Source: Roseovarius indicus (GTDB lineage: Bacteria > Pseudomonadota > Alphaproteobacteria > Rhodobacterales > Rhodobacteraceae). Taken from it: a stretch of 64,000 nucleotides of DNA. The position numbers and the translations under genes were made by a program. Where the stretch lies: contig NZ_CP031598.1 of assembly GCF_008728195.1 (NCBI RefSeq), positions 1,426,001 to 1,490,000 on the forward strand, read 5' to 3'. The notes below the pieces were generated by a model. It did not search any database. It worked only from the letters and a program-made list of their open reading frames with translations, and had not been told where the DNA came from. Position 1 is the first letter of the stretch, and each line of letters opens with the position of its first letter. Of this stretch, positions 17,324 through 25,697 are shown in pieces.

Positions 17324-18727
17324 ATGAATGCACTCGCGGAAACCGCAGAGCTGAGAAACGACCTGGACCTGCCGGCGAAGGATGCGCGGCACGTGCTGCA
17401 CCCCTGGGCCGATCTTCAGGCACTTGGCAGTGACCGGCCGGTTGTCATGAACAGCGCCAAGGGCGTGCGGGTGAAGGACAGCGAGGGCACGACCTATCTC
17501 GATGCGATCGGGGGCATGTGGTGCATGACCGTGGGCTACGGCTGCGAGGAGCTGGCCGATGCGATCGGGGATCAGGCGCGGCAGATGGCCTATTACACGT
17601 CGTTCGGGGATGTCTCGAACGAGCCGGCGGCGCAGCTGGCCGAAAAGCTGGCCGAGTTGTCGCCGGGCGACCTGAACCGGGTGCATTTCACGACAGGCGG
17701 GTCGACGGCGGTGGAATCCGCCGTGCGGATTGCGCATTACTATTTTGCTGCGCAGGGCAAGCCCGAGAAGCGGCACGTGTTGTCGCGGGTCAATGCCTAT
17801 CACGGCGGTACATACCTGACGCAGTCCCTGTCGGGGAAGGCGGCGGACAAGACGCACTTCCATTACGAGACCGAGTTCATCCATCACCTGTCGAGCCCGG
17901 GCCATGATCCGGACCGCGACCCGCTCAGCGCCGAGGCGCGGCTGACGGAACTGCTCGACGAGATGGAAGCGGAGATCCAGAGGCTTGGGCCGGAGAACGT
18001 GGCCTGTTTCGTGGCCGAGCCGATCCTGGCGTCGGGCGGTGTTCTGACCCCGCCGAAGGGCTATCAGAAGGCGACGCTGGAGCTGTGCCGCAAGCATGGT
18101 ATTCTTTACGTTTCCGACGAGGTGGTGACCGGGTTCGGGCGGCTGGGGCATTTCTTTGCCTCTGAGGCGCGGTTCGGGATCGTGCCGGACATGATCATCA
18201 CGGCCAAGGGCATCACCTCGGGCTATCAGCCGCTGGGGGCGGTGCTGGTCTCGGATCGGATTGCCGAGACGATTTCTAAGGCCGCGCCGTCGGAGAAGCC
18301 GGTGTTTTCCAACGGGTTCACCTATTCCGGCCATCCCGTCGCCTGTGCGGCGGCGCTGACCAACATCAAGATCATGACGCGCGACGATATCTGCGGCCAT
18401 GTCCGCGATGTCGGCCCCTATTTCATGGCGCGCCTGCGGGAGCTTCTGGATTCGCCCATCGTCTATACCGTGCGGGGCGACCACCTGATGGCCTGCGTCG
18501 AGTGCTGGACCGGGGAAGAGGCCGGCCCCAACGACAAGAACATGGCGCTGGCTGCCCGGGTCGATGCGTATTGCCAAGAGGCCGGCCTGTTGGTGCGGCC
18601 GTATGAGAACCTTTGCATCCTGTCGCCGCCGCTCGTGATTTCGCGGGACGACATCGATGAGATTGTCGGCATCATGGGCAGCGCGCTGACGCGCGCCGCC
18701 GCCGACCTGGAGGCCGGCCGGCTGTGA
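17324..18727 (+). CDS. Class III aminotransferase, probable DMSP-amine transaminase
   Basis: PLP-dependent omega-aminotransferase of 467 residues. Features are FTTGGSTAVESAVRIAHYYF, NAYHGGTYLTQSLSG, the cofactor Asp in LYVSDEVVTGFGRLG, and the Schiff-base lysine in ITAKGITSGYQPLGA (about residue 294). Relatives use pyruvate or other keto acids to take a terminal amino group. As first gene of the cluster with a decarboxylase and a methionine S-methyltransferase, its expected reaction is DMSP-amine to DMSP-aldehyde. That role is inferred from context; by sequence alone it would be a beta-alanine/pyruvate-type transaminase. The ATG at 17324 has AAAGGAG upstream. Confidence 0.88.
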   Translation: MNALAETAELRNDLDLPAKDARHVLHPWADLQALGSDRPVVMNSAKGVRVKDSEGTTYLDAIGGMWCMTVGYGCEELADAIGDQARQMAYYTSFGDVSNEPAAQLAEKLAELSPGDLNRVHFTTGGSTAVESAVRIAHYYFAAQGKPEKRHVLSRVNAYHGGTYLTQSLSGKAADKTHFHYETEFIHHLSSPGHDPDRDPLSAEARLTELLDEMEAEIQRLGPENVACFVAEPILASGGVLTPPKGYQKATLELCRKHGILYVSDEVVTGFGRLGHFFASEARFGIVPDMIITAKGITSGYQPLGAVLVSDRIAETISKAAPSEKPVFSNGFTYSGHPVACAAALTNIKIMTRDDICGHVRDVGPYFMARLRELLDSPIVYTVRGDHLMACVECWTGEEAGPNDKNMALAARVDAYCQEAGLLVRPYENLCILSPPLVISRDDIDEIVGIMGSALTRAAADLEAGRL

Positions 18728-18782
18728 GGCTGGCTGCGCCCTTCTTCTACCCAATTGAGTTCAACAGGAAAGAGGACAGACT

Positions 18783-19046
18783 ATGACCCAACCGACCACA
18801 TTTCTCGATTGCCGCGGCCTTTCGGCTGCTTTGACAGTTCTGCGTATCAAGCAGACGATGATCGGTCGCGCGGATTGCGGGCTGCCGATCGACGTTCTGG
18901 TCGACGAAACCTGCTGCAATGCCGAGCGTGTCTCGGCCAGCCTCACCGGCGAAAGCACGGATGTGCAGTTGTTTTACTGCGCCGAAACCATGCCCGGCGT
19001 GATCGCGCAGGGCGAGGCTGAAGGGACTGCGCCGCGGCATGTCTGA
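18783..19046 (+). CDS. Small TusA-like protein lacking the CPxP cysteine
   Basis: Protein of 87 residues. The N-terminal FLDCRGLSAALTVLRIKQTM resembles the TusA/SirA sulfur-carrier pattern LDxRGLxCPxPVLxxKxxL, followed by a strand-like LPIDVLVDE. The key Cys-Pro-x-Pro is replaced by SAALT, so the normal sulfur relay cannot work through that residue; other cysteines (TCCN, FYCAE) remain. A GAAAGAGGAC site precedes the ATG. It sits between the aminotransferase and decarboxylase genes and overlaps the latter by 8 bases, so it is probably translated. Function unknown; the TusA relation is by eye and needs a profile search. Confidence 0.6.
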   Translation: MTQPTTFLDCRGLSAALTVLRIKQTMIGRADCGLPIDVLVDETCCNAERVSASLTGESTDVQLFYCAETMPGVIAQGEAEGTAPRHV

Positions 19047-20310
19047 AGCCGCAAGCGCACCGTTAGCCGAACCACGAAACACCAAAGACCGGAAGAGCGA
19101 ACCGCCCGGTCCACCAGAGGCCTGGTGGGCGCGCGAAGACCTTTGCTACAAGGCGGGCCGGCTTTGCCTTGGGGATGCAGACCTTGACGCCCTGGCGGAC
19201 AAGGTCGGTACGCCGGCCTATGTCTTGCGCCCACCCCGCGTTCTGCACAATGCGCGCCGGCTGAAAGCGGCGCTGGCCGGGGCAGGGGTCGATCACCGTC
19301 TTTACTATGCCATCAAGGCGAACCGCACGCCGCAACTGCTGTCATACCTGGCTGCACAGCGCGAAGTGGGGGCGGATATCTGTTCGCCCGGCGAGTTGCA
19401 TCACGCGCTGGCCTGCGGGTTTCGGGAAGAGGATATCTCGTTCACGGCAACATCGCTGGCACCTGCGGATTTCGAAGCGCTGGCAAAGTTCGACCGTCTG
19501 AACATCAACCTCGACTCGCTGTCGGCGCTGGAAAGCTTCGGTCAGCTCTGCCCGGGGCGTGAGATCGGGATCCGGATCAATCCGGATCGCGGGATCGGGT
19601 ATGCTGGCAACGACATGCTGCAATACAGCGGTGTAGAGGTCACCAAGTTCGGCATCTACATCGATCGCTTGCCCGAAGCGCTCGAGATCGCTGCAAAGCA
19701 AGGGTTGACCATCAAGCGGGTCCATTTCCATGCCGGATCGGGCTACCTTGACCGGGAGCTTTCGCAGCTGTCGGACGTGCTGGCGGCAAGCCGGGATTTC
19801 CTTGCACAGCTGCCAGATGCGGTCGAAGTCAATATCGGTGGGGGGCTGGGTGTGCCACACACCCCGGATGACCGACCGCTCGACCTGGAGAAATGGGCCA
19901 AGACGGTAGCGGATGCGTTCGCCGGCAGTGGGTTGAAGATCGCGGTCGAACCCGGCGATTTCCTCGTGAAGGACGCGGGCGTACTTCTGACCCGCGTGAC
20001 CTATGAAGAACGGCGGCGCGAGGTCGCGTTCCTCGGTCTCGACGCCGGGTTCAACCTTGCCATGGAGCCGGCCTTCTACGGGTTGCCGTGCGAGCCCGTG
20101 CCGGCGGTGCCGAGAGATGCGAAGACGACCCGCTACACCGTGGTCGGCAACGTGAACGAGGCGTTGGACAAATGGGCGGTGGATCACGCCATGCCGGAGC
20201 CACGGCCCGGCGATGTCGTCGCCTTGATCAATGCCGGCGGTTACGCGGCGGCGATGCGGTCGGATCATTGCATGCGCGGCGAAGCAAAAGAGGTGCTGCT
20301 GCTGGATTGA
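19039..20310 (+). CDS. Fold-III PLP decarboxylase, probable S-methylmethionine decarboxylase
   Basis: Enzyme of 423 residues of the diaminopimelate/ornithine decarboxylase family: PLP lysine in YYAIKAN, HFHAGSG, VNIGGGLGV, and a beta-barrel C-terminus. Three substrate-site motifs differ from diaminopimelate decarboxylase: EPGR is EPGD, the catalytic CESGD segment is VNEALD, and AGAY is AGGY. Loss of the Arg and Cys and gain of an Asp argue against diaminopimelate and fit a cationic substrate. Next to MmtN, the expected reaction is S-methylmethionine to DMSP-amine. A 45-residue N-terminal extension precedes the barrel. Confidence 0.85.
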   Translation: MSEAASAPLAEPRNTKDRKSEPPGPPEAWWAREDLCYKAGRLCLGDADLDALADKVGTPAYVLRPPRVLHNARRLKAALAGAGVDHRLYYAIKANRTPQLLSYLAAQREVGADICSPGELHHALACGFREEDISFTATSLAPADFEALAKFDRLNINLDSLSALESFGQLCPGREIGIRINPDRGIGYAGNDMLQYSGVEVTKFGIYIDRLPEALEIAAKQGLTIKRVHFHAGSGYLDRELSQLSDVLAASRDFLAQLPDAVEVNIGGGLGVPHTPDDRPLDLEKWAKTVADAFAGSGLKIAVEPGDFLVKDAGVLLTRVTYEERRREVAFLGLDAGFNLAMEPAFYGLPCEPVPAVPRDAKTTRYTVVGNVNEALDKWAVDHAMPEPRPGDVVALINAGGYAAAMRSDHCMRGEAKEVLLLD

Positions 20311-20368
20311 TGGCTGCAAGGCCTCACCTGCGCACCCGAGATACAGGCGACAACAAGGACAGGACAGT

Positions 20369-21313
20369 ATGACCGATTTCAAAACGCCCGAGACGGTGGG
20401 CGACTCCGAAGAGCCGGTGGTCACACCGCATGCGCCGGAATTCGCATTCGACCCGACCGACCCGTGGACAGAGACATTTCAGAGAGGGTTGGAAATTGCC
20501 GGGCTGGGGGGCAAGCGGGTCTATGAAGTCGGTATCGGCACTGGGATCAACGTCGCCTTCATGCTGCAGATTTGCGAGGCGGCCTTGGTGTCGGGCAGCG
20601 ACCTCGACCCGCGGCTGGCCGGTCTGGCCGAGCGCAATGTCCGGGATCTGGCGCCACGCAGGGCGGACCGGTTTCACCCGGTCGAGGGCGCGGTCAGCCT
20701 GATCGACACGCCCGAAGCGCGGGCGCAGGTTGGGCGGTCGGACGTCATCGTCGGCTGCCTGCCGCAGGTCGGCGAGCCCGACGATGTGCGGCTGCGGGCC
20801 TTTCGCACGGCGCAGAAGGCGAAGCTTGCGAAGGGGGCAGATACCCGCGACGAGGATCATATCGCGCATTATTACCCTTGGGCGGAGTTCGATTCCTATC
20901 CGTTCAACTCTGTGGGGCTTGGGCTTAACGAGGCGTTGTTGCGCCGGACCCGGGCGACTGCGCCGGCGGCAGATGTGGTGCTGAATTTCGGCGCTCGTGT
21001 CGGTTCGGCTGTTCTCTTCGAATTGTTCGAGGCGAACGGCTATGTGCCCGAGAAACTGCATTCGCAGATCGTGCTGCAACATGCGGGCACCGACATCTCG
21101 TTCTTCGTCGCGCTGGAGAATGCCCTGGCGCAGACCGGACTGGAGCGGGAGTTCACCTGCGAGTTCTACGGTGACCCTGAGGGTGCCACGCGGCTGAGCG
21201 CGACCGAAGCGCAGGCGCTTGTCGACACGGACAGCGCGGCCGAGATCTATCATGAAGTCTGTGTGATCCGTGGCCGACCCGCACTCTCGGAAAACGATCC
21301 GTCCGATAGTTGA
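20369..21313 (+). CDS. mmtN: Methionine S-methyltransferase (MmtN-type)
   Basis: SAM-dependent methyltransferase of 314 residues. Motif I is VYEVGIGTGINVAF, motif II SGSDLDPR, and the segment DVIVGCLPQVGEPDD parallels the GCIPQ segment of plant methionine S-methyltransferase. The C-terminal part LNFGARVGSAVLFELFEANG and LQHAGTDISFFVALE also matches the plant enzyme's N-terminal domain. Known bacterial MmtN proteins of this size make S-methylmethionine, the first intermediate of the methylation route to DMSP. It follows the decarboxylase gene by 58 bases with AAGGACAGGACAG before the ATG. A longer in-frame reading from 20231 is cysteine-rich nonsense. Confidence 0.85.
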   Translation: MTDFKTPETVGDSEEPVVTPHAPEFAFDPTDPWTETFQRGLEIAGLGGKRVYEVGIGTGINVAFMLQICEAALVSGSDLDPRLAGLAERNVRDLAPRRADRFHPVEGAVSLIDTPEARAQVGRSDVIVGCLPQVGEPDDVRLRAFRTAQKAKLAKGADTRDEDHIAHYYPWAEFDSYPFNSVGLGLNEALLRRTRATAPAADVVLNFGARVGSAVLFELFEANGYVPEKLHSQIVLQHAGTDISFFVALENALAQTGLEREFTCEFYGDPEGATRLSATEAQALVDTDSAAEIYHEVCVIRGRPALSENDPSDS

Positions 21314-21702
21314 CGCCGGCGACGGTCGCAGGGGGCAAACGTTGCCGATCCTGTAAAAGATGTTGGGGTGGCACCCGGGACACCACATTCGCCTTGGATA
21401 TCAAGGCGGAAGACGGAGTCGGTCGGGTGCCGCCTGAACCCGGTTGGTATGGGTATTGAACGTAATCGCCCGGGCCGGTCGTCAAGCATGACGCCATGCT
21501 GTCGCAACATGTGCGATCTTTGGGTCGTCCTTGGTGTGAAGTCGCGCCAAGCGTTCGCCAATATGGTCCGGCGCGTCGGAAACTAATGGGCCGTCCGTCA
21601 GGTGCTTGCCCTACAGCTTGTCCGGCCCCATCGAGCATTCTTCTTCCAGATAGCGGAACTCCCAATGGCTAGTTGCGCCATTTTGGCCATGTGACCGCGT
21701 TC

Positions 21703-21715
21703 GGGGGGGGGGGGG
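21703..21715 (+). repeat. Poly-G tract (13 G)
   Basis: A homopolymer of 13 guanines in a non-coding region about 255 bases before the aldehyde dehydrogenase. Such tracts slip during replication and can vary promoter spacing; they are also a common assembly-error site. Confidence 0.8.
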
Positions 21716-21900
21716 CGGCTGTGCGCCGTTCGCCGTGCCGGTGGCGATCAAGACATCCCCCGAATACAGTTTCCAGGTCGCACGATATGGTCCACTGAAC
21801 AAATGCTGAGGGGCGACATCCACCGCGAGAGCCCAAATCACCGCTTCGGTCCTGCCTGGCTTTCGGTCCTGAAATCAATCGCTTGAATGTTTGATAAAAA

Positions 21901-21927
21901 TATATCGTTGACGAAAGCAACGATATA
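21901..21927. promoter_or_regulatory. Perfect inverted repeat operator before the aldehyde dehydrogenase operon
   Basis: TATATCGTTG (21901-21910) and CAACGATATA (21918-21927) are perfect ten-base arms with a seven-base spacer, 43 bases before the GTG start. It is a textbook dimer operator of TetR, GntR or MarR size. No regulator gene lies beside it; the closest candidate in the block is the MarR protein at 34690. Confidence 0.6.
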
Positions 21928-21970
21928 GGTGATTGATGTAACTCGAGGATGGAATCGGAGGAGGACAGAC

Positions 21971-23398
21971 GTGGTTAAGCCAGCTCAAATGTTCATTGCC
22001 GGCGAATGGTGCGATGGGCAAAACGGATCGGCGGAGGTATTGGATCCGGCGACGGGCGAGACGGTTGGGGCCGTCGCCATTTCGGGACCTTCCGATCTGG
22101 ATCGTGCGCTGGAGGCCGCGGAGACAGCTTTCAAATCGTGGTCGCAGACATCCGCGTATGAGCGGTCTGCCATGTTACGCAAGGCGGCCGATCTGCTGCG
22201 TGAGCGGGCCGAAGACATCGGCCGGCTGATGGTAAGCGAACAGGGCAAGCCGTTTGCGGAAGCGAAGGGCGAAGTCATAGGCTCGGGCGATCACATTGAC
22301 TGGGCGGCCGAAGAGGGGCGGCGCATGTATGGCCGGGTCATACCGGCGCGCGCCGCGAATGTTCAGCAGATCGCCTACAAGGTGCCGCTGGGGGTCGTGG
22401 CCGGGTTTTCGCCATGGAACTTCCCCGTCAGCCAGGCCGTGCGCAAGATTGCCGGCGCGCTTGGCGCGGGCTGCACGATCATCATCAAGTGCCCCGAGGA
22501 GACGCCCTATAGCTGCGCCGAGCTGGTCCGGTGTTTCGAGGATGCCGGCGTACCGAATGGGGTTGTGAACCTCGTTTATGGCGTGCCGAACGAGGTGTCG
22601 GAGTATCTCATCCCCGCCCACCCGGTGCGCATGGTGTCGTTCACCGGTTCGATCCCGGTGGGCAAGACGCTGGGCGAGATCGCCGCGCGCCACGTCAAGC
22701 GCTGTACGCTGGAACTGGGCGGGCATTCACCCTTTGTCGTGGCCGAGGATGCCAATGTCGATGCCGCCGTGAAGCTGGCGGCGACGCTGAAGTATCGCAA
22801 CGCCGGTCAGGTCTGCGCCGCGCCGTCGCGCTTCTATATCCACGACGCGCATTACGAGCGGTTCGTGGACGGGTTCGTGGCCGCGTCGAAGGAGCTGAAA
22901 GTCGGGGCCGGGTTCGATGACGGTGTGCAGATGGGCCCGCTGGCCAACGCCCGGCGGCTCGATGCGATGGAGGGTTTCGTTGCGGATGCCGTCGATCGCG
23001 GGGCAAAACTGGTGACCGGCGGCCGCCGGATCGGGAACAAGGGCAATTTCTTCGAGCCGACCGTACTGACCGAGATTCCGGAGGACGCGCAGGTCATGGT
23101 CGACGAGCCGTTCGGCCCGATCGCGCCGATCCTGCCGTTTTCCTCGCTCGAGACGGCGATCGAGAAGGCGAACGCGCTGCCCTATGCGCTGGCGGCCTTC
23201 GCTTTCGGAACGTCGCAGAGCACGGTGGACCAGCTGAGCCGGGGGCTCGAGGCGGGCATGGTGTCGATCAACCATTTCGGCATCGCCAGCCCGGAGACGC
23301 CCTTCGGGGGCATGAAGGAAAGTGGCTACGGCAGCGAAGGCGGCGTCGAGGGCATGGATGCCTTTGTCACGACGAAATTCGTCAGCGCCGCGGCGTGA
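21971..23398 (+). CDS. NAD(P)-dependent aldehyde dehydrogenase
   Basis: Enzyme of 475 residues oxidising an aldehyde to an acid. It has the fold motif FSPWNFPVSQAVRKIAGALG, the general-base Glu in LELGGHSPFVV (about residue 253) and the catalytic Cys in NAGQVCAAPSRF (about 287). It is closest in look to succinate-semialdehyde-type enzymes. GTG at 21971 is chosen because GGAGGAGG lies 6 bases before it. It may serve the alcohol dehydrogenase 13 bases downstream, or oxidise DMSP-aldehyde from the preceding cluster; the separate promoter favours the former. Confidence 0.88.
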   Translation: MVKPAQMFIAGEWCDGQNGSAEVLDPATGETVGAVAISGPSDLDRALEAAETAFKSWSQTSAYERSAMLRKAADLLRERAEDIGRLMVSEQGKPFAEAKGEVIGSGDHIDWAAEEGRRMYGRVIPARAANVQQIAYKVPLGVVAGFSPWNFPVSQAVRKIAGALGAGCTIIIKCPEETPYSCAELVRCFEDAGVPNGVVNLVYGVPNEVSEYLIPAHPVRMVSFTGSIPVGKTLGEIAARHVKRCTLELGGHSPFVVAEDANVDAAVKLAATLKYRNAGQVCAAPSRFYIHDAHYERFVDGFVAASKELKVGAGFDDGVQMGPLANARRLDAMEGFVADAVDRGAKLVTGGRRIGNKGNFFEPTVLTEIPEDAQVMVDEPFGPIAPILPFSSLETAIEKANALPYALAAFAFGTSQSTVDQLSRGLEAGMVSINHFGIASPETPFGGMKESGYGSEGGVEGMDAFVTTKFVSAAA

Positions 23399-23411
23399 AG
23401 GAGACGTTGGA

Positions 23412-24545
23412 ATGAGCCTGAAGACAAAAGCCGCGCTGTTGCTCAAGCAGGGGATCGAAGGCCCCTATGCCAACAGCCGGCCCATCGAGATTGCCGAGAT
23501 CGACCTGACGCCGCCGGGCGACGAGGAGGTCCTGGTCAAGGTGACGGCCGCGGCGCTGTGCCATACCGACCTGAGCTTCGTCAGCGGGGACCGGCCCAAG
23601 GAAATGCCGATGGTTCTCGGGCACGAGGCCTGTGGCGAGGTGCTGGAGACCGGCGGCCGCGTCAGCGACCTGTCCGCCGGCGACCAGGTGATCTTTTCCT
23701 TCATGCCGCGCTGTGGCCATTGCCCGGAATGCATCGATGGGCGCCCGGTTCTGTGCGAGGAGGGGACGAAGGCCAACGGGGCGGGCACGCTTCTGTCCGG
23801 TCATCGCCGGATGCATTACAAGGGCCAGGACATCCATCATCAGGCGGGGCTTTCAGCCTTTTCCGAGATGGTCGTGGTGTCGCGTCATTCGCTGATCAAG
23901 GTGGACGATCCGGTCGAGCCGACCCATGCGGCACTGTTCGGCTGTGCCATCCTGACGGGCGGCGGGGCGGTGGCGAACTCGGCCGGTGTGGGCGTCGGGG
24001 ATACGGTGGCCGTTGTCGGGCTTGGCGGTGTCGGGCTGTCCTCGGTCATGATGGCGCGGGCCTGCGGGGCGCGCGAGATCATCGGGATCGACGTGAACGA
24101 GGACAAGCTGGCCCAGGCGCGGGAGCTGGGCGCGACGGCGACCTTCAACGCGCGCGACGAAGGCTGTGTCGAGGCCGTTCTCGAGCACACCAAGGGCGGC
24201 GTTCAATACGCGCTGGAAATGGCCGGCGTGCCGTCGACGATGGAGATGGCCTATGCCATCACCCGCCGCGGCGGCACGACCGTCACCGCAAGCCTGGCCC
24301 GGAACGATACCATCTGGAACCTGCCGCCGGTGTCGCTGGTGGCCGGCGAACGCACGGTCAAGGGCAGCTATTTCGGCTCGAGCGTGCCGCCGCGCGACGT
24401 GCCGCGCTATCTCGACCTGTTTCGGCAGGGACGGTTGCCGGTCGAGAAGCTGCTTTCGGGGACTTTGAAGCTGGATCAGATCAACGAGGGCTTTGACAAG
24501 CTCGCCGCGGGGGCGGTGACGCGTCAGGTCATCACATTCGACTAA
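23412..24545 (+). CDS. Zinc-dependent alcohol dehydrogenase
   Basis: Class III/aryl-alcohol-type alcohol dehydrogenase of 377 residues. Catalytic zinc ligands are in ALCHTDLSFV and LGHEACGEV; the structural zinc set is in CGHCPECIDGRPVLC; the NAD site is VVGLGGVGLSSVMM. It lies directly after the aldehyde dehydrogenase, so the pair should take an alcohol through the aldehyde to the acid. No formaldehyde-glutathione marker is evident, so the alcohol is unknown. Confidence 0.9.
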   Translation: MSLKTKAALLLKQGIEGPYANSRPIEIAEIDLTPPGDEEVLVKVTAAALCHTDLSFVSGDRPKEMPMVLGHEACGEVLETGGRVSDLSAGDQVIFSFMPRCGHCPECIDGRPVLCEEGTKANGAGTLLSGHRRMHYKGQDIHHQAGLSAFSEMVVVSRHSLIKVDDPVEPTHAALFGCAILTGGGAVANSAGVGVGDTVAVVGLGGVGLSSVMMARACGAREIIGIDVNEDKLAQARELGATATFNARDEGCVEAVLEHTKGGVQYALEMAGVPSTMEMAYAITRRGGTTVTASLARNDTIWNLPPVSLVAGERTVKGSYFGSSVPPRDVPRYLDLFRQGRLPVEKLLSGTLKLDQINEGFDKLAAGAVTRQVITFD

Positions 24546-24574
24546 CCATCCATATCTTCAATAGGGAGGAAACC

Positions 24575-25597
24575 ATGAAGAAGGTACTGATTACGGGGCT
24601 TATCCCGATGATGGTGGCGGGCGCCGCGTCCGCACAGGAACTGACGATCGCAGGCTTCGGAGGCAAGGTGCAGGAGGATCTTGCCTCGACGTTGTGGATT
24701 CCCTCGGCGGAACAGGCCGGGATCGACCTTCGGCAGGAAAGCCATGACGGCATCGCCGGTGTGCGCGTGCAGGTTCAATCCGGAAATCCGGGTTGGGATA
24801 TCGTGCACCTGGGCGCCGACAACTGCGCCGTAGGGGCGCGCGAAGGACTTTACGAACCGCTCGATTACGACGTGATCGACGCCAGCGGCATCGACGAGGC
24901 GTCGCGTGGCGACGAGTGGATTTCGATCAACTCCTACTCGGTCGTGCTGGGTTACCGCACCGATACCTATGGCGACAACCCGCCCAAAAACTGGGTCGAT
25001 TTCTGGAATATCGAAGACTTCCCCGGCCGGCGCGCGCTGGGTGTCTATCCGCAGGAGATGATGGAAATCGGTATCCTCGGTTCGGGCGTGGCCAAGGAAG
25101 ACGTCTATCCGCTCGACATCGACAAGGCGATCGCGTCGCTCGAGAAGATCCAGCCGAATATCGACGTCTGGTGGACGTCGGGCGCGCAGTCGGCGCAGCT
25201 CATCGCCGATGGCGAGGTTGACATGCTGGCGATCTGGGGCAGCCGGGTGACCGGGGTCATCAACAACGGTGCGCCGGTGGCCTATACCTACGAGGACGGC
25301 ATTCTCGGCACGGGTTGCCTTGCCATTCTGAAGGGCTCGGACAATGTCGAGGCGGCGCAGAAGCTGATCTCGCTGGTCGTGTCGCCCGAGATGCAGGCCC
25401 GCATCCCCGAAGAGATGCCCTATTACGGACCGGCGAACCAGAAGGCGTTCGAACTGACCGAGGCGCCCGAGGACGTGGTGAAGGCGTCGAACACCGCGCC
25501 CGAGAACGCCTCGAAGCAGCTTATCCTCGACGTGGACTGGTGGGCCGAGCATGCCGCCGACGTTCAGGAAGAGTACAAGATGATGATGGTCCAGTAA
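24575..25597 (+). CDS. ABC transporter substrate-binding protein, spermidine/putrescine (PotD) family
   Basis: Periplasmic binding protein of 340 residues with signal peptide MKKVLITGLIPMMVAGAASA and mature start QELTIAGFGGKVQEDL. WDIVHLGADNCAVGAREG, DFWNIEDFPGRRAL and DVWWTSGAQSAQLI are typical of the group. AGGGAGG precedes the ATG. Relatives bind polyamines, but also iron, sugars or other organic compounds. It is followed by a hairpin and then the ATPase and permease genes. Confidence 0.9.
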   Translation: MKKVLITGLIPMMVAGAASAQELTIAGFGGKVQEDLASTLWIPSAEQAGIDLRQESHDGIAGVRVQVQSGNPGWDIVHLGADNCAVGAREGLYEPLDYDVIDASGIDEASRGDEWISINSYSVVLGYRTDTYGDNPPKNWVDFWNIEDFPGRRALGVYPQEMMEIGILGSGVAKEDVYPLDIDKAIASLEKIQPNIDVWWTSGAQSAQLIADGEVDMLAIWGSRVTGVINNGAPVAYTYEDGILGTGCLAILKGSDNVEAAQKLISLVVSPEMQARIPEEMPYYGPANQKAFELTEAPEDVVKASNTAPENASKQLILDVDWWAEHAADVQEEYKMMMVQ

Positions 25598-25620
25598 GGC
25601 CCGTCGCATCTTCGGAACAC

Positions 25621-25644
25621 TGCCCGGCACATGGTTGCCGGGCA
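25621..25644 (+). other. Stem-loop after the PotD-type gene
   Basis: TGCCCGGCA (25621-25629) and TGCCGGGCA (25636-25644) form a perfect nine-pair stem with loop CATGGT in the 100-base gap before the ATPase gene. No T run follows. Probably an mRNA-stabilising intercistronic hairpin that lets the binding protein be made in excess. Confidence 0.6.
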
Positions 25645-25697
25645 GCCAGGGAAGGACCATGCTCCGACCCAATCAGACCCAGAAAAGGTTAAACGAC

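Larger units (their letters stand above)
21314..21970. promoter_or_regulatory. 657-base non-coding region between mmtN and the aldehyde dehydrogenase
   Basis: No convincing gene is seen. It contains a hairpin CGCCTTG-GATAT-CAAGGCG (21390-21408), a run of 13 G (21703-21715), an AT-rich end with the palindrome at 21901-21927, and the ribosome site GGAGGAGG (21957-21964). Short open frames around the G run are not supported by composition. It may hold the 3' end of the mmtN message and the promoter of the next operon. Confidence 0.5.

Noticed and set aside
17188..17433. Small plus-strand frame in the leader of the aminotransferase
   Set aside because: Overlaps the real start region in another frame, composition unlike coding, no ribosome site.
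17072..18754. Long open frame (560 codons) on the minus strand
   Set aside because: Exactly antisense to the aminotransferase, Arg/Gln/His-rich and without domains; a GC-codon shadow.
21611..21841. Possible small minus-strand gene across the poly-G tract
   Set aside because: Its proline run comes from the G tract, and no family or ribosome site supports it.
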